Of a stretch of DNA of 64,000 nt, positions 28,187-36,778 are shown in pieces. The notes below the pieces were generated by a model. That model saw nothing but the letters and a program-made list of their open reading frames with translations, made no database searches and was not told the origin of the DNA. Source of the stretch: G963692885 sp964658655 (GTDB taxonomy: Bacteria; Acidobacteriota; Terriglobia; Terriglobales; Acidobacteriaceae); NCBI GenBank assembly GCA_964658655.1, contig CAZZZL010000002.1, positions 138,608 to 202,607 of the forward strand, written 5' to 3'. The stretch's first letter is position 1. The number at the start of each line of letters is the position of its first letter. The position numbers and the translations under genes are program-made.

Positions 28187-29050
28187 TTGCAGCAGGCAGA
28201 GATAGGCATCATTGGCGGCAGCGGACTGTACTCCATGCCAGGGCTCACAGAGGTTGAAGAGCAGGTTGTCGACACACCGTTTGGCGAGCCGTCGGATGCA
28301 TTCATTCTTGGCCTGCTCGAAGGACGCCGCGTTGCATTTCTCGCCAGGCACGGCCGCGGTCACCGCATACTTCCGTCCGAGTTGAATTTTCGCGCCAACA
28401 TCTACGCGATGAAGAAGCTTGGTGTTGAGCGAATCGTGTCTGTTTCTGCGGTCGGGTCGCTCAAGGAAGAGCACAAGCCGACTGACTTCATCATCCCTGA
28501 CCAGTTCATCGATCGAACATTCGCGCGCAACGCGACTTTCTTCGGTGACGGCATTGTTGGCCACGTCGCATTCGGCGACCCGGTATGTGCAACAGTTGCG
28601 GGTTCGATTGAATCGGCATGCAAAACGGTTGGCGTGGTCGGCAAGAAAAACGGCACGTATGTCTGCATGGAAGGTCCGCAGTTTTCCACGCGCGCCGAGT
28701 CGAACCTGTACAGAAGCTGGGGCGCGGATGTGATTGGTATGACAAATCTGCAGGAAGCGAAGCTCGCGCGGGAAGCAGAAATCTGCTACGCGACAATGGC
28801 CATGGTGACCGATTACGATTGCTGGCGCGCCGGGCATGACGATGTCACGGTCGAGCAGATTGTCGCGGTGATCCATCAGAACGCAGAGAACGCGGCGAAG
28901 GTGGTACGCGCAGCTGTAGCGGCGATGCCCGAGGGTCGCACGTGTGGGTGCGCGTCGGCTCTGCAGTATGCCGTGATGACAAGCCATGATGCGATTCCGG
29001 CAGCGACAAAGAAAAAGCTGGCGCTTGTCATTGGGAAATACATTTCGTAG
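28187..29050 (+). CDS. mtnP: S-methyl-5'-thioadenosine phosphorylase
   Basis: A 287-residue cytoplasmic enzyme that phosphorolyses methylthioadenosine, a by-product of polyamine and SAM chemistry, to adenine and methylthioribose-1-phosphate. Family motifs are IIGGSGLY, RHGRGHRILPSELNFRANIY, CMEGPQFSTRAES and EICYATMAMVTDYDCW. The start is TTG 28187, ten bases after AAGGGAG. A TATACT box at 28128-28133 could be its -10 element, but the -35 is weak. A PfkB kinase gene follows after 58 bases in what looks like an operon. Confidence 0.95.
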   Translation: MQQAEIGIIGGSGLYSMPGLTEVEEQVVDTPFGEPSDAFILGLLEGRRVAFLARHGRGHRILPSELNFRANIYAMKKLGVERIVSVSAVGSLKEEHKPTDFIIPDQFIDRTFARNATFFGDGIVGHVAFGDPVCATVAGSIESACKTVGVVGKKNGTYVCMEGPQFSTRAESNLYRSWGADVIGMTNLQEAKLAREAEICYATMAMVTDYDCWRAGHDDVTVEQIVAVIHQNAENAAKVVRAAVAAMPEGRTCGCASALQYAVMTSHDAIPAATKKKLALVIGKYIS

Positions 29051-29108
29051 TGCGATTGCGTAACAGCTCCTAGAGACATTCTCCATAAAGAAAGAAGTAG
29101 GAAGACAG

Positions 29109-30029
29109 ATGGCGATCCTGGTGGTTGGCAGTGTGGCATTTGACAGTCTTGAAACACCGCATGGCAAGCGTGAGCGCTGCCTGGGCGGCGCAGCTACGCA
29201 CTTCGCGCTCGCTGCGAGCTTTTTCACCGATGTCCGCGTGATCGCTGTCGTGGGCGAAGACTTTACTGCGGCCGAAGAGGCGGTGTTGACGCGCCGCAAC
29301 ATTGATACGCGCGGTATCGAACACTTGCCTGGCAAGAGTTTTCACTGGAGCGGCTCGTACCTGAAGAATCTCAATGAAGCAGAAACGCTCAACACTGAAT
29401 TAAATGTTTTCGAGACGTTTACTCCGAAGATTCCAGCCGAGTATCAGGACAGCGAATATCTTTTCCTAGCGAACATTGACCCGGTCCTGCAAGCCAATGT
29501 CCGCGCGCAGATGTCGAATGTGAAGCTTGCGTTTGGTGACACCATGAACTATTGGATTACCGGCCACGGTGAGAAGCTCGCGAAGGTCCTGACGGGTCTT
29601 GACGGACTCCTGATCAACGATGGCGAGGCGAAGCTGCTTGCGCATGAAAGCAACCTGGTGTTGGCTGCGCGGAAGATCCAGGCGATGGGACCGAAGACGC
29701 TGATCATTAAGCATGGCGAGTATGGTGCGACTGCTTTCTTCGCAAATAAAGCGGGCCACCAGACGCAACCATTCCGCGCGCCGGCGCTGCCGCTTGAAGC
29801 GGTGGTTGATCCGACGGGCGCGGGCGATTCTTTTGCGGGAGGCTTCTATGGCTACATCGCATCGCAGGGGGAATTGACGCCTGCGGTGATCAAGCGCGCG
29901 ATGTTTTATGGCGGCGTGATGGGATCATTCGCGGTCGAGAAATTCGGTACGGAGAGAGTGCAGACACTGACGCGCGAAGAGATCGATGCGCGCTTCAAGG
30001 TGTTCGAGGAGTTGTCGCACCTTGAGTAA
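29109..30029 (+). CDS. PfkB-family carbohydrate/nucleoside kinase
   Basis: A 306-residue ribokinase-fold kinase. The N-terminal GG motif (ERCLGGAATHFALAASFF) binds the sugar, and the C-terminal signature DPTGAGDSFAGGFYGY supplies the catalytic Asp and anion hole. ATG 29109 follows AGGAAG. Its position immediately after mtnP points to a nucleoside- or ribose-derived substrate such as adenosine, but PfkB substrates cannot be assigned safely from sequence. The next gene starts within its last codons. Confidence 0.88.
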   Translation: MAILVVGSVAFDSLETPHGKRERCLGGAATHFALAASFFTDVRVIAVVGEDFTAAEEAVLTRRNIDTRGIEHLPGKSFHWSGSYLKNLNEAETLNTELNVFETFTPKIPAEYQDSEYLFLANIDPVLQANVRAQMSNVKLAFGDTMNYWITGHGEKLAKVLTGLDGLLINDGEAKLLAHESNLVLAARKIQAMGPKTLIIKHGEYGATAFFANKAGHQTQPFRAPALPLEAVVDPTGAGDSFAGGFYGYIASQGELTPAVIKRAMFYGGVMGSFAVEKFGTERVQTLTREEIDARFKVFEELSHLE

Positions 30030-31671
30030 GGTGCCGGGCGCTCCAACGACCGCTGTCGCAAAAACGATAACGGTTGTGGACGAGCGCACCAGGCTTGGGC
30101 ACGAACGCAGTGTAGTGCGGCTGGTGGCCATGCTGCTGACCATGGCTGCGCTGGTGTACTACGCGGGCCACGGTTATCTGCTGCTCTATGGTGACGCGGT
30201 AGCTCACTTACATATCGCACGCCGGATCTTCGACTCGCTGAATCCGGGCTTCCGCCAGATGGGTTCGGTATGGCTGCCGCTGCCACATCTGCTGCTGATT
30301 CCGTTCGTGCAGAAGATGGCGTGGTGGCAGAACGGGATGGCCGGGGCGATTCCTTCGATGGTCAGCTATGTCGCGGGCTCCATCGGCATCTATCGGCTGG
30401 CACGCCACTGGATGACTGCTGCATTTGCAACGATTGCAGTGGCGTTTTATGCGCTGAACCCAGGGTTGCTTTATTTCTCGACGACGGCAATGACGGAACC
30501 GCTGTTTCTGGCAGAGATGATCTGGGCTGCGGTGCTGCTAGTGGAGTTTGGCAATGCTTTGCGCGATTCGATGAATGATCGCGCGTCGCAGCTGATGCTG
30601 TACCTGGGCGGAGTGCTGGTTGCGGCTGTCTATACGCGCTACGACGGATGGATCTATGCGGCCGTGGCGTGGGTGATCGCGACCCTCCTGCTGATTCGAT
30701 ACTGGGATTTGAAGGACAGGAAGACTGGAATCTGGCTGCTGTTTACAGCGATGGTCGCGGTCGCGCCGCTTTTATGGATTGCGTACAACGCAACGCAGTT
30801 TCATGACCCGTTTGACTTCCTGCGCGGACCATATTCTGCCAGGGCGATCGACCTGCGCACGACAAAGCCGGGATCGAGTCACTATCCCGGTTATCACAAT
30901 ATGAAGAATGCGGCATTCTATTTTTTCAAAGCTGCGAAGCTTGGGGCGGTATGGCCGTTCGCTGACAAGGTGCTGGTGGCGCTGATTGTAGTTGGCTCGT
31001 ATTTTGCTGCGCGCTCCTCGCGGGGCGCGCGGATCACGCTGCTGCTGTGGCTGCCCCTGCCGTTTTACGCATACTCGATTGCATATGGGTCGGTGCCGCT
31101 TTTTATCCCGGTGTGGACGCCGTTTTCCTACTACAACACGCGTTACGGCATGGAACTGCTGCCGGCGTTTGCGCTATTCACGGCGTTTGCTTGTGTGGCC
31201 ATCGGCCGCTATCGTCCGGCGATCGCAAAATGGACGCCGCTGACTGCAGTCGTGCTGATCGTGGCCAACTCAGCGGCATTGATGCATGCCAAGCCACTGG
31301 TGTTCCGCGAAGCAATGGCGAATGGCCGCACGCGGATCGCGTTTGAACGGGCGCTGGCGGCTAAGCTGCAGGATCTTCCGCCGGGCGAGCGCGTTTTGAT
31401 GTACACGTCTGCCCACGTAGGGGCATTGCAGCAGGCTGGTGTTCCGTTGAAGAATACGGTGAATGAAGGTGACTGGCTGCTCTGGCAAAGAAGTCTCGCG
31501 GCGCCGGCGACCGTTGCGCCATGGGTGGTGGCGATCGATGGAGATGCCGTGACAGACGCAATCAAGGAGCATCCTGAAAATCTTGACCTGCTCAGCGTGA
31601 CGTGTGGGCTGGACCAGGGTTGCGCGCGCATTTATCGGTCGACCTTGCCGAATGCCGGGAGAATGAATTGA
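30022..31671 (+). CDS. GT-C type membrane glycosyltransferase (GT39/ArnT-like)
   Basis: About 549 residues with some eleven membrane helices. The first periplasmic loop has YGDAVAHLHIARRIFD, the acidic motif expected for polyprenyl-phosphate-sugar donors in GT-C enzymes. The C-terminal ~120 residues form a soluble periplasmic domain. TTG 30022 overlaps the kinase stop by eight bases and has GAGGAG at 30006-30011; GTG 30031 is the alternative. Its last codons overlap the dapF-like gene by four bases (TTGA). The acceptor is unknown; wall or envelope glycan is suggested by the downstream peptidoglycan genes. Confidence 0.82.
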   Translation: MSKVPGAPTTAVAKTITVVDERTRLGHERSVVRLVAMLLTMAALVYYAGHGYLLLYGDAVAHLHIARRIFDSLNPGFRQMGSVWLPLPHLLLIPFVQKMAWWQNGMAGAIPSMVSYVAGSIGIYRLARHWMTAAFATIAVAFYALNPGLLYFSTTAMTEPLFLAEMIWAAVLLVEFGNALRDSMNDRASQLMLYLGGVLVAAVYTRYDGWIYAAVAWVIATLLLIRYWDLKDRKTGIWLLFTAMVAVAPLLWIAYNATQFHDPFDFLRGPYSARAIDLRTTKPGSSHYPGYHNMKNAAFYFFKAAKLGAVWPFADKVLVALIVVGSYFAARSSRGARITLLLWLPLPFYAYSIAYGSVPLFIPVWTPFSYYNTRYGMELLPAFALFTAFACVAIGRYRPAIAKWTPLTAVVLIVANSAALMHAKPLVFREAMANGRTRIAFERALAAKLQDLPPGERVLMYTSAHVGALQQAGVPLKNTVNEGDWLLWQRSLAAPATVAPWVVAIDGDAVTDAIKEHPENLDLLSVTCGLDQGCARIYRSTLPNAGRMN

Positions 31672-32495
31672 TCGCCTTCGCCAAAGCGCACGCGTGCGGT
31701 AATGACTTTCTGATTGTCGAGCAGTCGCAGATTCCCGAGTCGCAATGGGCGGAGGCTGCGCGTCAGCTCTGTGTCCGTACGACGAGTGTCGGTGCGGATG
31801 GTGTGGAGTATTTTCGCTGGACGGGTGAGCTTGCAGGAAGTATCCGGCTGTTTAATGCAGATGGTTCGATCGCAGAGATTTCAGGGAACGGCACGCGGTG
31901 TGTTGCCGCCTGGATGGCACACGAACGAAGCGCGGTCGAAGGTGCTGCTCTGCGTATCGAGACGGATGCCGGGATGCGTGAGTGCCGCATTGTGCGGGCG
32001 AATGGTTCGTCGTATGAGATTGTCAGCGCGATGGGTGTTCCACGGGTGCAGGCTGGTTCGGTCCGGCTTGCAGACGGAATGGTGATTGCCGGCGCTGTGG
32101 CGAACACGGGAAATCCACACTTTGTGGTTGTCGTGGACAACGATGAGTTCAGGGTTGCTGGGCGATCGTGGCAGAGTGTCGGGAAAGAGATTTGCTTCCA
32201 TGCGGATTTTCCGGAGCAGACGAATGTCGAGTTTGTTCGACTGCGGGGGAGTACCGGCATCGAGATTCGGATTTTTGAACGCGGGGTTGGGCCTACTTCT
32301 TCATCGGGTACCGGTACGTGCGCGACCGGCTCTGCGTCGATTGCGCTTCACGGATGCAGGAGTCCGCTGCGGGTGACGGCGCCGGGTGGTGCGCAGATGA
32401 TCGAGTGGGAGGGCGCCGGGAGTGAGATATTGCTCACTGGTCCGGCTTCACTGATTGCGAGCGGGCGGGCTTATCTCGATGGAGTTTCATCGTGA
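31668..32495 (+). CDS. dapF: Diaminopimelate epimerase homologue with both catalytic cysteines replaced by serine
   Basis: A 275-residue DapF-fold protein. The usual enzyme interconverts LL- and meso-diaminopimelate using two cysteines, one before GNG and one before GTG. Here the first block is NADGSIAEISGNGTRC, placing Ser72 (codon 31881-31883) at the active-site position. The second is ERGVGPTSSSGTGTC, placing Ser213 (32304-32306) there. Nearby Cys78 and Cys218 are five residues downstream and are also common in normal DapF, so they are not obvious substitutes. TTG 31668 overlaps the preceding stop as TTGA, with GGGAGA upstream. The LD-carboxypeptidase and mpl genes follow directly. It may be a slow or altered epimerase or a different isomerase. 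Confidence 0.85.
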   Translation: MIAFAKAHACGNDFLIVEQSQIPESQWAEAARQLCVRTTSVGADGVEYFRWTGELAGSIRLFNADGSIAEISGNGTRCVAAWMAHERSAVEGAALRIETDAGMRECRIVRANGSSYEIVSAMGVPRVQAGSVRLADGMVIAGAVANTGNPHFVVVVDNDEFRVAGRSWQSVGKEICFHADFPEQTNVEFVRLRGSTGIEIRIFERGVGPTSSSGTGTCATGSASIALHGCRSPLRVTAPGGAQMIEWEGAGSEILLTGPASLIASGRAYLDGVSS

Positions 32496-33427
32496 GCGTG
32501 AAACTGCTCAAGCCGCCGGCGTTAAAGCCGGGAGCGAAGATAGCCGTACTGTCGTTGGCCAGCAGTTTCAAGCCTGCCCTGCTGCCGATTGGCCTGGAAG
32601 CGCTGATCAGCCTGGGATTTACACCCGTCCTGTCGGAGCATGTCTCGGCCAAGGCGCGGCCTTATTTTGCGGGCACGCCGGAAGAGCGCCTGCAGGATCT
32701 GCATGCAGCGCTGGCCGATCCGGATATCGGCGCAATTATCAGCACTCGCGGCGGTTACGGATCAAATTACCTGCTGGCGGGGCTTGACCTTGAGCTGGTT
32801 GCCAACAACCCAAAGCCGATTTTTGCGTATAGCGATATGACCAATCTGCAGAACTGGCTGCTGGACCGGACGGGACTGGTTTCATTTCATGGCCCGATGG
32901 TCACGGCTGATTTTGCAGTGCCGGACGGCGTCGACACACCGAGCTTTCTGGCTGCACTGAGTGGCCTAGCGTATGAGGTTGGTCCGTCTGAAGGGCTGCG
33001 CGTGCTGAGGAGCGGGAAGGCAGAGGGCACTCTTTACGGAGGGTGTCTAAGTCTGCTGACGGCTGCCCTGGGGACGCCGTTCGCTCCCCAGACGGAGGGC
33101 AAGATACTTTTCATTGAAGACGTTGCCGCGCGGCCGTACCAGGTGGATCGCATGCTACGACAGATGCTGCTCGCAGGCAAATTCGACGGGGTGGGCGGCG
33201 TTGTTTTTGGCGAAATGCTGGACTGTGTTTCGCCGGGAGCTGATGCGGGATTGCTGGAAGAAGTGATCGCCGGAGCGCTGAAAGATTTTGCGGGGCCGAT
33301 CGGTATCGGGCTTCGATCGGGCCATGTTTCGCGCGGGAATGTGACACTCGCATTTGGCCTTGAGGTCTCGCTTGATCTGGGCGGTGCGCCTACGCTACGG
33401 TTTCTCGAAGCTGCTACACAAAACTAG
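32492..33427 (+). CDS. ldcA: LD-carboxypeptidase (peptidase family S66)
   Basis: A 311-residue cytoplasmic serine peptidase that trims the terminal D-Ala from muropeptide tetrapeptides during wall recycling. The S66 triad is visible: nucleophile Ser114 in FAYSDMTNL, Glu209 in FIEDV and His278 in SGHVSRG. GTG 32492 overlaps the dapF-like stop (GTGA), so translation is coupled. The mpl gene, whose product reloads the resulting tripeptide, starts 21 bases later. Together they make a recycling module. Members of S66 also include microcin-immunity enzymes, but context favours LdcA. Confidence 0.92.
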   Translation: MSVKLLKPPALKPGAKIAVLSLASSFKPALLPIGLEALISLGFTPVLSEHVSAKARPYFAGTPEERLQDLHAALADPDIGAIISTRGGYGSNYLLAGLDLELVANNPKPIFAYSDMTNLQNWLLDRTGLVSFHGPMVTADFAVPDGVDTPSFLAALSGLAYEVGPSEGLRVLRSGKAEGTLYGGCLSLLTAALGTPFAPQTEGKILFIEDVAARPYQVDRMLRQMLLAGKFDGVGGVVFGEMLDCVSPGADAGLLEEVIAGALKDFAGPIGIGLRSGHVSRGNVTLAFGLEVSLDLGGAPTLRFLEAATQN

Positions 33428-33448
33428 AAGCATGGGGATGAAGAGACC

Positions 33449-34894
33449 TTGACTCAACACAGAGACACATCCGCGAGCAGCGCGAAACACATTCACCTGG
33501 TCGGTATTTGCGGAACAGCAATGGCGTCGCTCGCCGGTATGCTGCAACTGCAGGGGCACAAGGTCACCGGCTCGGATGCGGCTGCGTATCCGCCGATGTC
33601 AGACCTGTTGCAGGAGCTTGGCATCCCGGTGCTCGAACCGTATGCTGAAGCGAATCTTACGCCGCGGCCGGACCTGGTGATTGTTGGAAATGCGTTGTCG
33701 CGCGGCAATGTCGAACTGGAGTACGTGCTCGACCGGAAGATTCCGTTTTCTTCGCTGGCAGCTACCATTCACGAGGAGTTTCTAACGGGACGAGAATCGC
33801 TGGTGGTTGCCGGCACGCATGGCAAGACCACGACGACCAGCATGCTGGCATGGATCTACGAGGTTGCGTCGAAGCATGACGCGAAATTCGCGCCGTCCTT
33901 CATTATCGGAGGCGTCGCCGAAAATTTTGGCACCAGCTTTCAATTGCGCGACACCGGCACCTTCATTGTCGAGGGCGACGAGTATGACACGGCCTTTTTC
34001 GATAAGGGTCCGAAGTTCATGCACTACTTTCCGGATGCCGCGATCTTGACGCATGTGGAATTCGATCACGCCGATATCTATCGTGATCTGGACGCAGTCA
34101 AGACGGCATTCAAGCGGATGGTGAACCTGGTCCCGCGGCGTGGTCGGGTGATCGCGTATGACGGCAGTGAGAACGTCACCGAGTGTGTATCGAGAGCGTT
34201 CTGCAAAGTGGAGCGGTATGGATTTGCGGCAGGTTCTGATTGGCGCATTGTCGATCTGCGGCATGAAGAAAAGGGAACACGCTGGCAGCTGGAGCATGCC
34301 GGGCAACCTGCCATGGAACTGCTGCTGCCGATGGCGGGTGAGCACAATGCTTTGAATGCAACGGCAGCTGCGGCACTGGCTGCCGGACAGGGTGTGCCGG
34401 TGGCGGCGGTTGCCGAAGCGCTCGCGACTTTCCAGAGTGTGAAGCGCCGGCTTGAAGTGCGCGCCGTGGTCGATGGCGTGACGGTGATCGATGACTTCGC
34501 GCATCATCCGACGGCCATCCGCGAGACGTTGAAGGCCCTGCGCTCGGCCTATCCGCAGGGACGCATCTGGGCTGTGCTGGAGCCTCGTTCGAATACTCTG
34601 CGCAGGAATGTATTTCAGAAGGAATTGATCGAGGCTCTGTCGCTTGCTGACCAGGTGGTGATTGCGGGAGTGTTCAAGCAGGAGGGCATTCCTCTAGCTG
34701 AGCGCTTGCATCCCGAGGCGATTGTGGAGGGTCTGCATGAGGCTGGCCATCCGGCGATTTTTGGGGCCGATGCCGATGCAATCGTCGATGCGATTGCGCC
34801 GCTGCTCAAGTCGGGTGATGTGGTCGGAATATTGTCGAATGGCGGTTTCGGAGGCATCTATGAGAAGCTGCCGGAGCGATTGCGCAGGCGATAA
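33449..34894 (+). CDS. mpl: UDP-N-acetylmuramate:L-alanyl-gamma-D-glutamyl-meso-diaminopimelate ligase
   Basis: A 481-residue Mur-ligase family enzyme that attaches recycled murein tripeptide to UDP-MurNAc in the cytoplasm. It has the dinucleotide-like start HIHLVGICGTAMASLAGM, the P-loop GTHGKTTTTSM, EGDEYDTAFFDKGPKF and the C-terminal LEPRSNTLRRNVF typical of Mpl rather than MurC. Start is TTG 33449. It is the last gene of the plus-strand run from mtnP. Between its stop and the convergent SPOR gene lies one copy of the dispersed repeat. Confidence 0.94.
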   Translation: MTQHRDTSASSAKHIHLVGICGTAMASLAGMLQLQGHKVTGSDAAAYPPMSDLLQELGIPVLEPYAEANLTPRPDLVIVGNALSRGNVELEYVLDRKIPFSSLAATIHEEFLTGRESLVVAGTHGKTTTTSMLAWIYEVASKHDAKFAPSFIIGGVAENFGTSFQLRDTGTFIVEGDEYDTAFFDKGPKFMHYFPDAAILTHVEFDHADIYRDLDAVKTAFKRMVNLVPRRGRVIAYDGSENVTECVSRAFCKVERYGFAAGSDWRIVDLRHEEKGTRWQLEHAGQPAMELLLPMAGEHNALNATAAAALAAGQGVPVAAVAEALATFQSVKRRLEVRAVVDGVTVIDDFAHHPTAIRETLKALRSAYPQGRIWAVLEPRSNTLRRNVFQKELIEALSLADQVVIAGVFKQEGIPLAERLHPEAIVEGLHEAGHPAIFGADADAIVDAIAPLLKSGDVVGILSNGGFGGIYEKLPERLRRR

Positions 34895-34910
34895 CGCACG
34901 ACGCGAGCAA

Positions 34911-34949
34911 ACGCAGATCTTTCCGCTTCGGTCGAGATGACAAAAGGCG
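34911..34949 (+). repeat. Dispersed intergenic repeat, copy 1
   Basis: This copy starts ACGCAGATCT and ends GTCGAGATGACAAAAGGCG, with a short middle (TTCCGCTTCG). Three other copies share the two end blocks at 39852, 51411 and 54871. It lies between the convergent mpl and SPOR genes. All four copies have the same orientation on the plus strand. Confidence 0.7.
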
Positions 34950-35006
34950 GATGTGGCGAATGACAGTAGGGCGTGAAGGCCGGCGCCTTGATCCTCTTCC
35001 GCCAGC

Positions 35007-35897
35007 TTATTTCAGGACAGCGTTATAGCCGTTTGCAATGAGCTTTTGCCGTGCGGCGAGAGCGACGTTGCGCTGGTAGGGGCCGACCTGCACGTGATAG
35101 AGCGAGTCCTGCGCATCGCTGCGGATGGAGGTTGCGAAGCCATGCTTGCGCAGTGAAGAGGCGAGAACTTCGGCATCGTCCTGGCGGGACATGGCGGCGA
35201 TCTGCACGACGAGTACTTCGCGTGGAGTTGCGAGTGTATCGTGCGTGGTGGTGAAGACAGGATGGTGCGTGGACACGCCGTGCGCATGGACATAAAACGG
35301 CGGTGTGTAGACGTACGGCGTGGAGGGACTACGCAGGGCATTCGGAGAAATACCTACGCGGCGGGAGTAGGGAATGCTGGCGGTCGGCACCTCCATAACG
35401 GGATGGATGGCACTGGGTTTCGAGAGGACCTGCCTGAGGACTGCACTTGGCGATGCCGGCGCAGGATTGAGCGCAGCGGTTGTTGCAGGCGCTGGCGGTT
35501 GAACTGCTTTCACTGCCGGCTGAACCTTGTGTGCAAGCGGTACCGATACCTCTGGCAGAACCATGGGCGAGGGGGCGGTGAGCTTACTGATTGCGGCAGT
35601 CGGCGTCTGCAGAGTGGGCAGCGGTACTGGCGCCAGCGAGAGCTGTATGGGCGCTGGCGGAACTACTTTAGCGATCGTCTGATTTGGAGCAGGAGCGGGA
35701 GTCGCGATGGATGCGGGCTTTGCAGCTGTGGCCATAGACTGGCTGAAGCTGCGGCGGCCGAAGCTATAGCCGAAGCCAAAAAAGAGGCCGCAGACCATCA
35801 CGAGTCCAAAGAAAATGCCAAGCAATGAAGCTGTGCCCAGCGTGAGCTGACTGTCGATCGTTTCTTCAAATTCTGAATCAGCAAACGCACTGCTCAT
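35007..35897 (-). CDS. SPOR-domain membrane protein
   Basis: A 296-residue protein with a short cytoplasmic N-terminus, one membrane helix (about 22-46), a long Pro/Ala/Val-rich periplasmic linker (55-215) and a C-terminal SPOR domain (about 218-293; EVLVVQIAAMSRQDDAEVLASSL, shown as a motif family, then YHVQVGPYQRNVALA). SPOR domains bind denuded peptidoglycan strands, commonly at the division site, as in FtsN and DamX. ATG 35897 lies two bases after the slipin stop, so the two are coupled. Linker length would let it span the periplasm. Confidence 0.88.
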   Translation of the reverse strand: MSSAFADSEFEETIDSQLTLGTASLLGIFFGLVMVCGLFFGFGYSFGRRSFSQSMATAAKPASIATPAPAPNQTIAKVVPPAPIQLSLAPVPLPTLQTPTAAISKLTAPSPMVLPEVSVPLAHKVQPAVKAVQPPAPATTAALNPAPASPSAVLRQVLSKPSAIHPVMEVPTASIPYSRRVGISPNALRSPSTPYVYTPPFYVHAHGVSTHHPVFTTTHDTLATPREVLVVQIAAMSRQDDAEVLASSLRKHGFATSIRSDAQDSLYHVQVGPYQRNVALAARQKLIANGYNAVLK

Positions 35898-35899
35898 GC

Positions 35900-36706
35900 T
35901 CAGCCCTCATTCACCGGTTTCTTTTCTGCTGTTGATTCGACTACCGGTGTGCCTACCTTTGCTGCGATCTTGTTAAAGAGCGACATCATTTCCATCGGTA
36001 TAGGGAAGACGATGGTGCTGTTCTTTTCCGTGGCGATGTCGGTCAGCGTCTGGAGATAGCGCAATTGCAGCGCCATTGGTTCGGTGGCGAGCAGTGCGGC
36101 GGAATCTGCGAGCTTCTGCGCGGACGCGAACTCGCCTTCGGAATTGATGATCTTGGAACGTTTTTCGCGCTCGGCTTCTGCCTGTTTTGCCATGGCGCGC
36201 AGCATGGATTCGGGGAGGTCGACCTGTTTGACCTCGACGCTCACGACCTTCACGCCCCAGGGTTCGGTGCGTGCGTCGATGATGGTCTGGATGCGGTGAT
36301 TGAGCGCTTCGCGATGGGACAGGAGTCCGTCGAGTTCGACTTCGCCCAGCACCGAACGGAGCGTGGTCTGCGCGAACTGCGACGTCTGGTAGACGTAGTT
36401 GGTCACTTCAATGACAGCGCGCAATGGATCGACGACGCGCAGGGTGATGACGGCATTGACTTTCAGTGTGACGTTGTCGCGGGAGATGACGTCCTGCGGC
36501 GGGACTTCAAGGACTTCCTGGCGCAGGGAAACGCGGACCATCTGGTCGAAGGGACGGAAGACCAGGAAGAGGCCGGGACCCTTGGGCGCAGGGAGTGCGC
36601 GACCCAGTCGGAAGATGACGCCGCGCTCGTATTCGCGCAGAATCTTGATCGAACTCACCAGGTAAAGGAGGACGATCACAACGATGATAAGGACTGGGAA
36701 TCCCAT
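35900..36706 (-). CDS. Slipin (stomatin-like SPFH/band 7 membrane protein)
   Basis: A 268-residue protein with an N-terminal membrane segment (GFPVLIIVVIVLLYLVSSI), then the SPFH domain (IKILREYERGVIFRLGR, DVISRDNVTLKVNAVI, TLRSVLGEVELDGLLSHRE split from one block) and a helical, coiled-coil-prone C-terminus rich in Ala/Glu (MAKQAEAEREKRSKII). Slipins oligomerise and organise membrane microdomains. Prokaryotic slipin genes typically sit beside NfeD genes, as here, and NfeD protease can cleave the slipin C-terminus in archaea. It is separated from the upstream NfeD gene by 72 bases holding two small palindromes. Confidence 0.94.
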   Translation of the reverse strand: MGFPVLIIVVIVLLYLVSSIKILREYERGVIFRLGRALPAPKGPGLFLVFRPFDQMVRVSLRQEVLEVPPQDVISRDNVTLKVNAVITLRVVDPLRAVIEVTNYVYQTSQFAQTTLRSVLGEVELDGLLSHREALNHRIQTIIDARTEPWGVKVVSVEVKQVDLPESMLRAMAKQAEAEREKRSKIINSEGEFASAQKLADSAALLATEPMALQLRYLQTLTDIATEKNSTIVFPIPMEMMSLFNKIAAKVGTPVVESTAEKKPVNEG

Positions 36707-36733
36707 GGGGATGGCTCCTGACGTGGATTGTAG

Positions 36734-36743
36734 CGTAGCTACG
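36734..36743. other. Palindrome in the NfeD-slipin gap
   Basis: CGTAGCTACG is a perfect ten-base palindrome 28 bases upstream of the slipin start on the minus strand. It could be an operator for separate expression of slipin and SPOR genes. No known regulator is suggested by it. Confidence 0.3.
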
Positions 36744-36758
36744 TTGGGTATTCTCTTA

Positions 36759-36775
36759 TTCCTAAGTGGTAGGAA
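36759..36775 (-). terminator. Small hairpin directly after the NfeD stop
   Basis: TTCCTA (36759-36764) and TAGGAA (36770-36775) pair around a five-base loop, four bases downstream of the NfeD stop on the minus strand. The stem is short and AT-rich. It may cause partial termination or protect an mRNA end between NfeD and slipin. Confidence 0.35.
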
Positions 36776-36778
36776 ATT

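Noticed and set aside
28184..29335. Antisense frame of 383 codons over mtnP and the kinase gene
   Set aside because: It spans two well-supported genes and has no family features.
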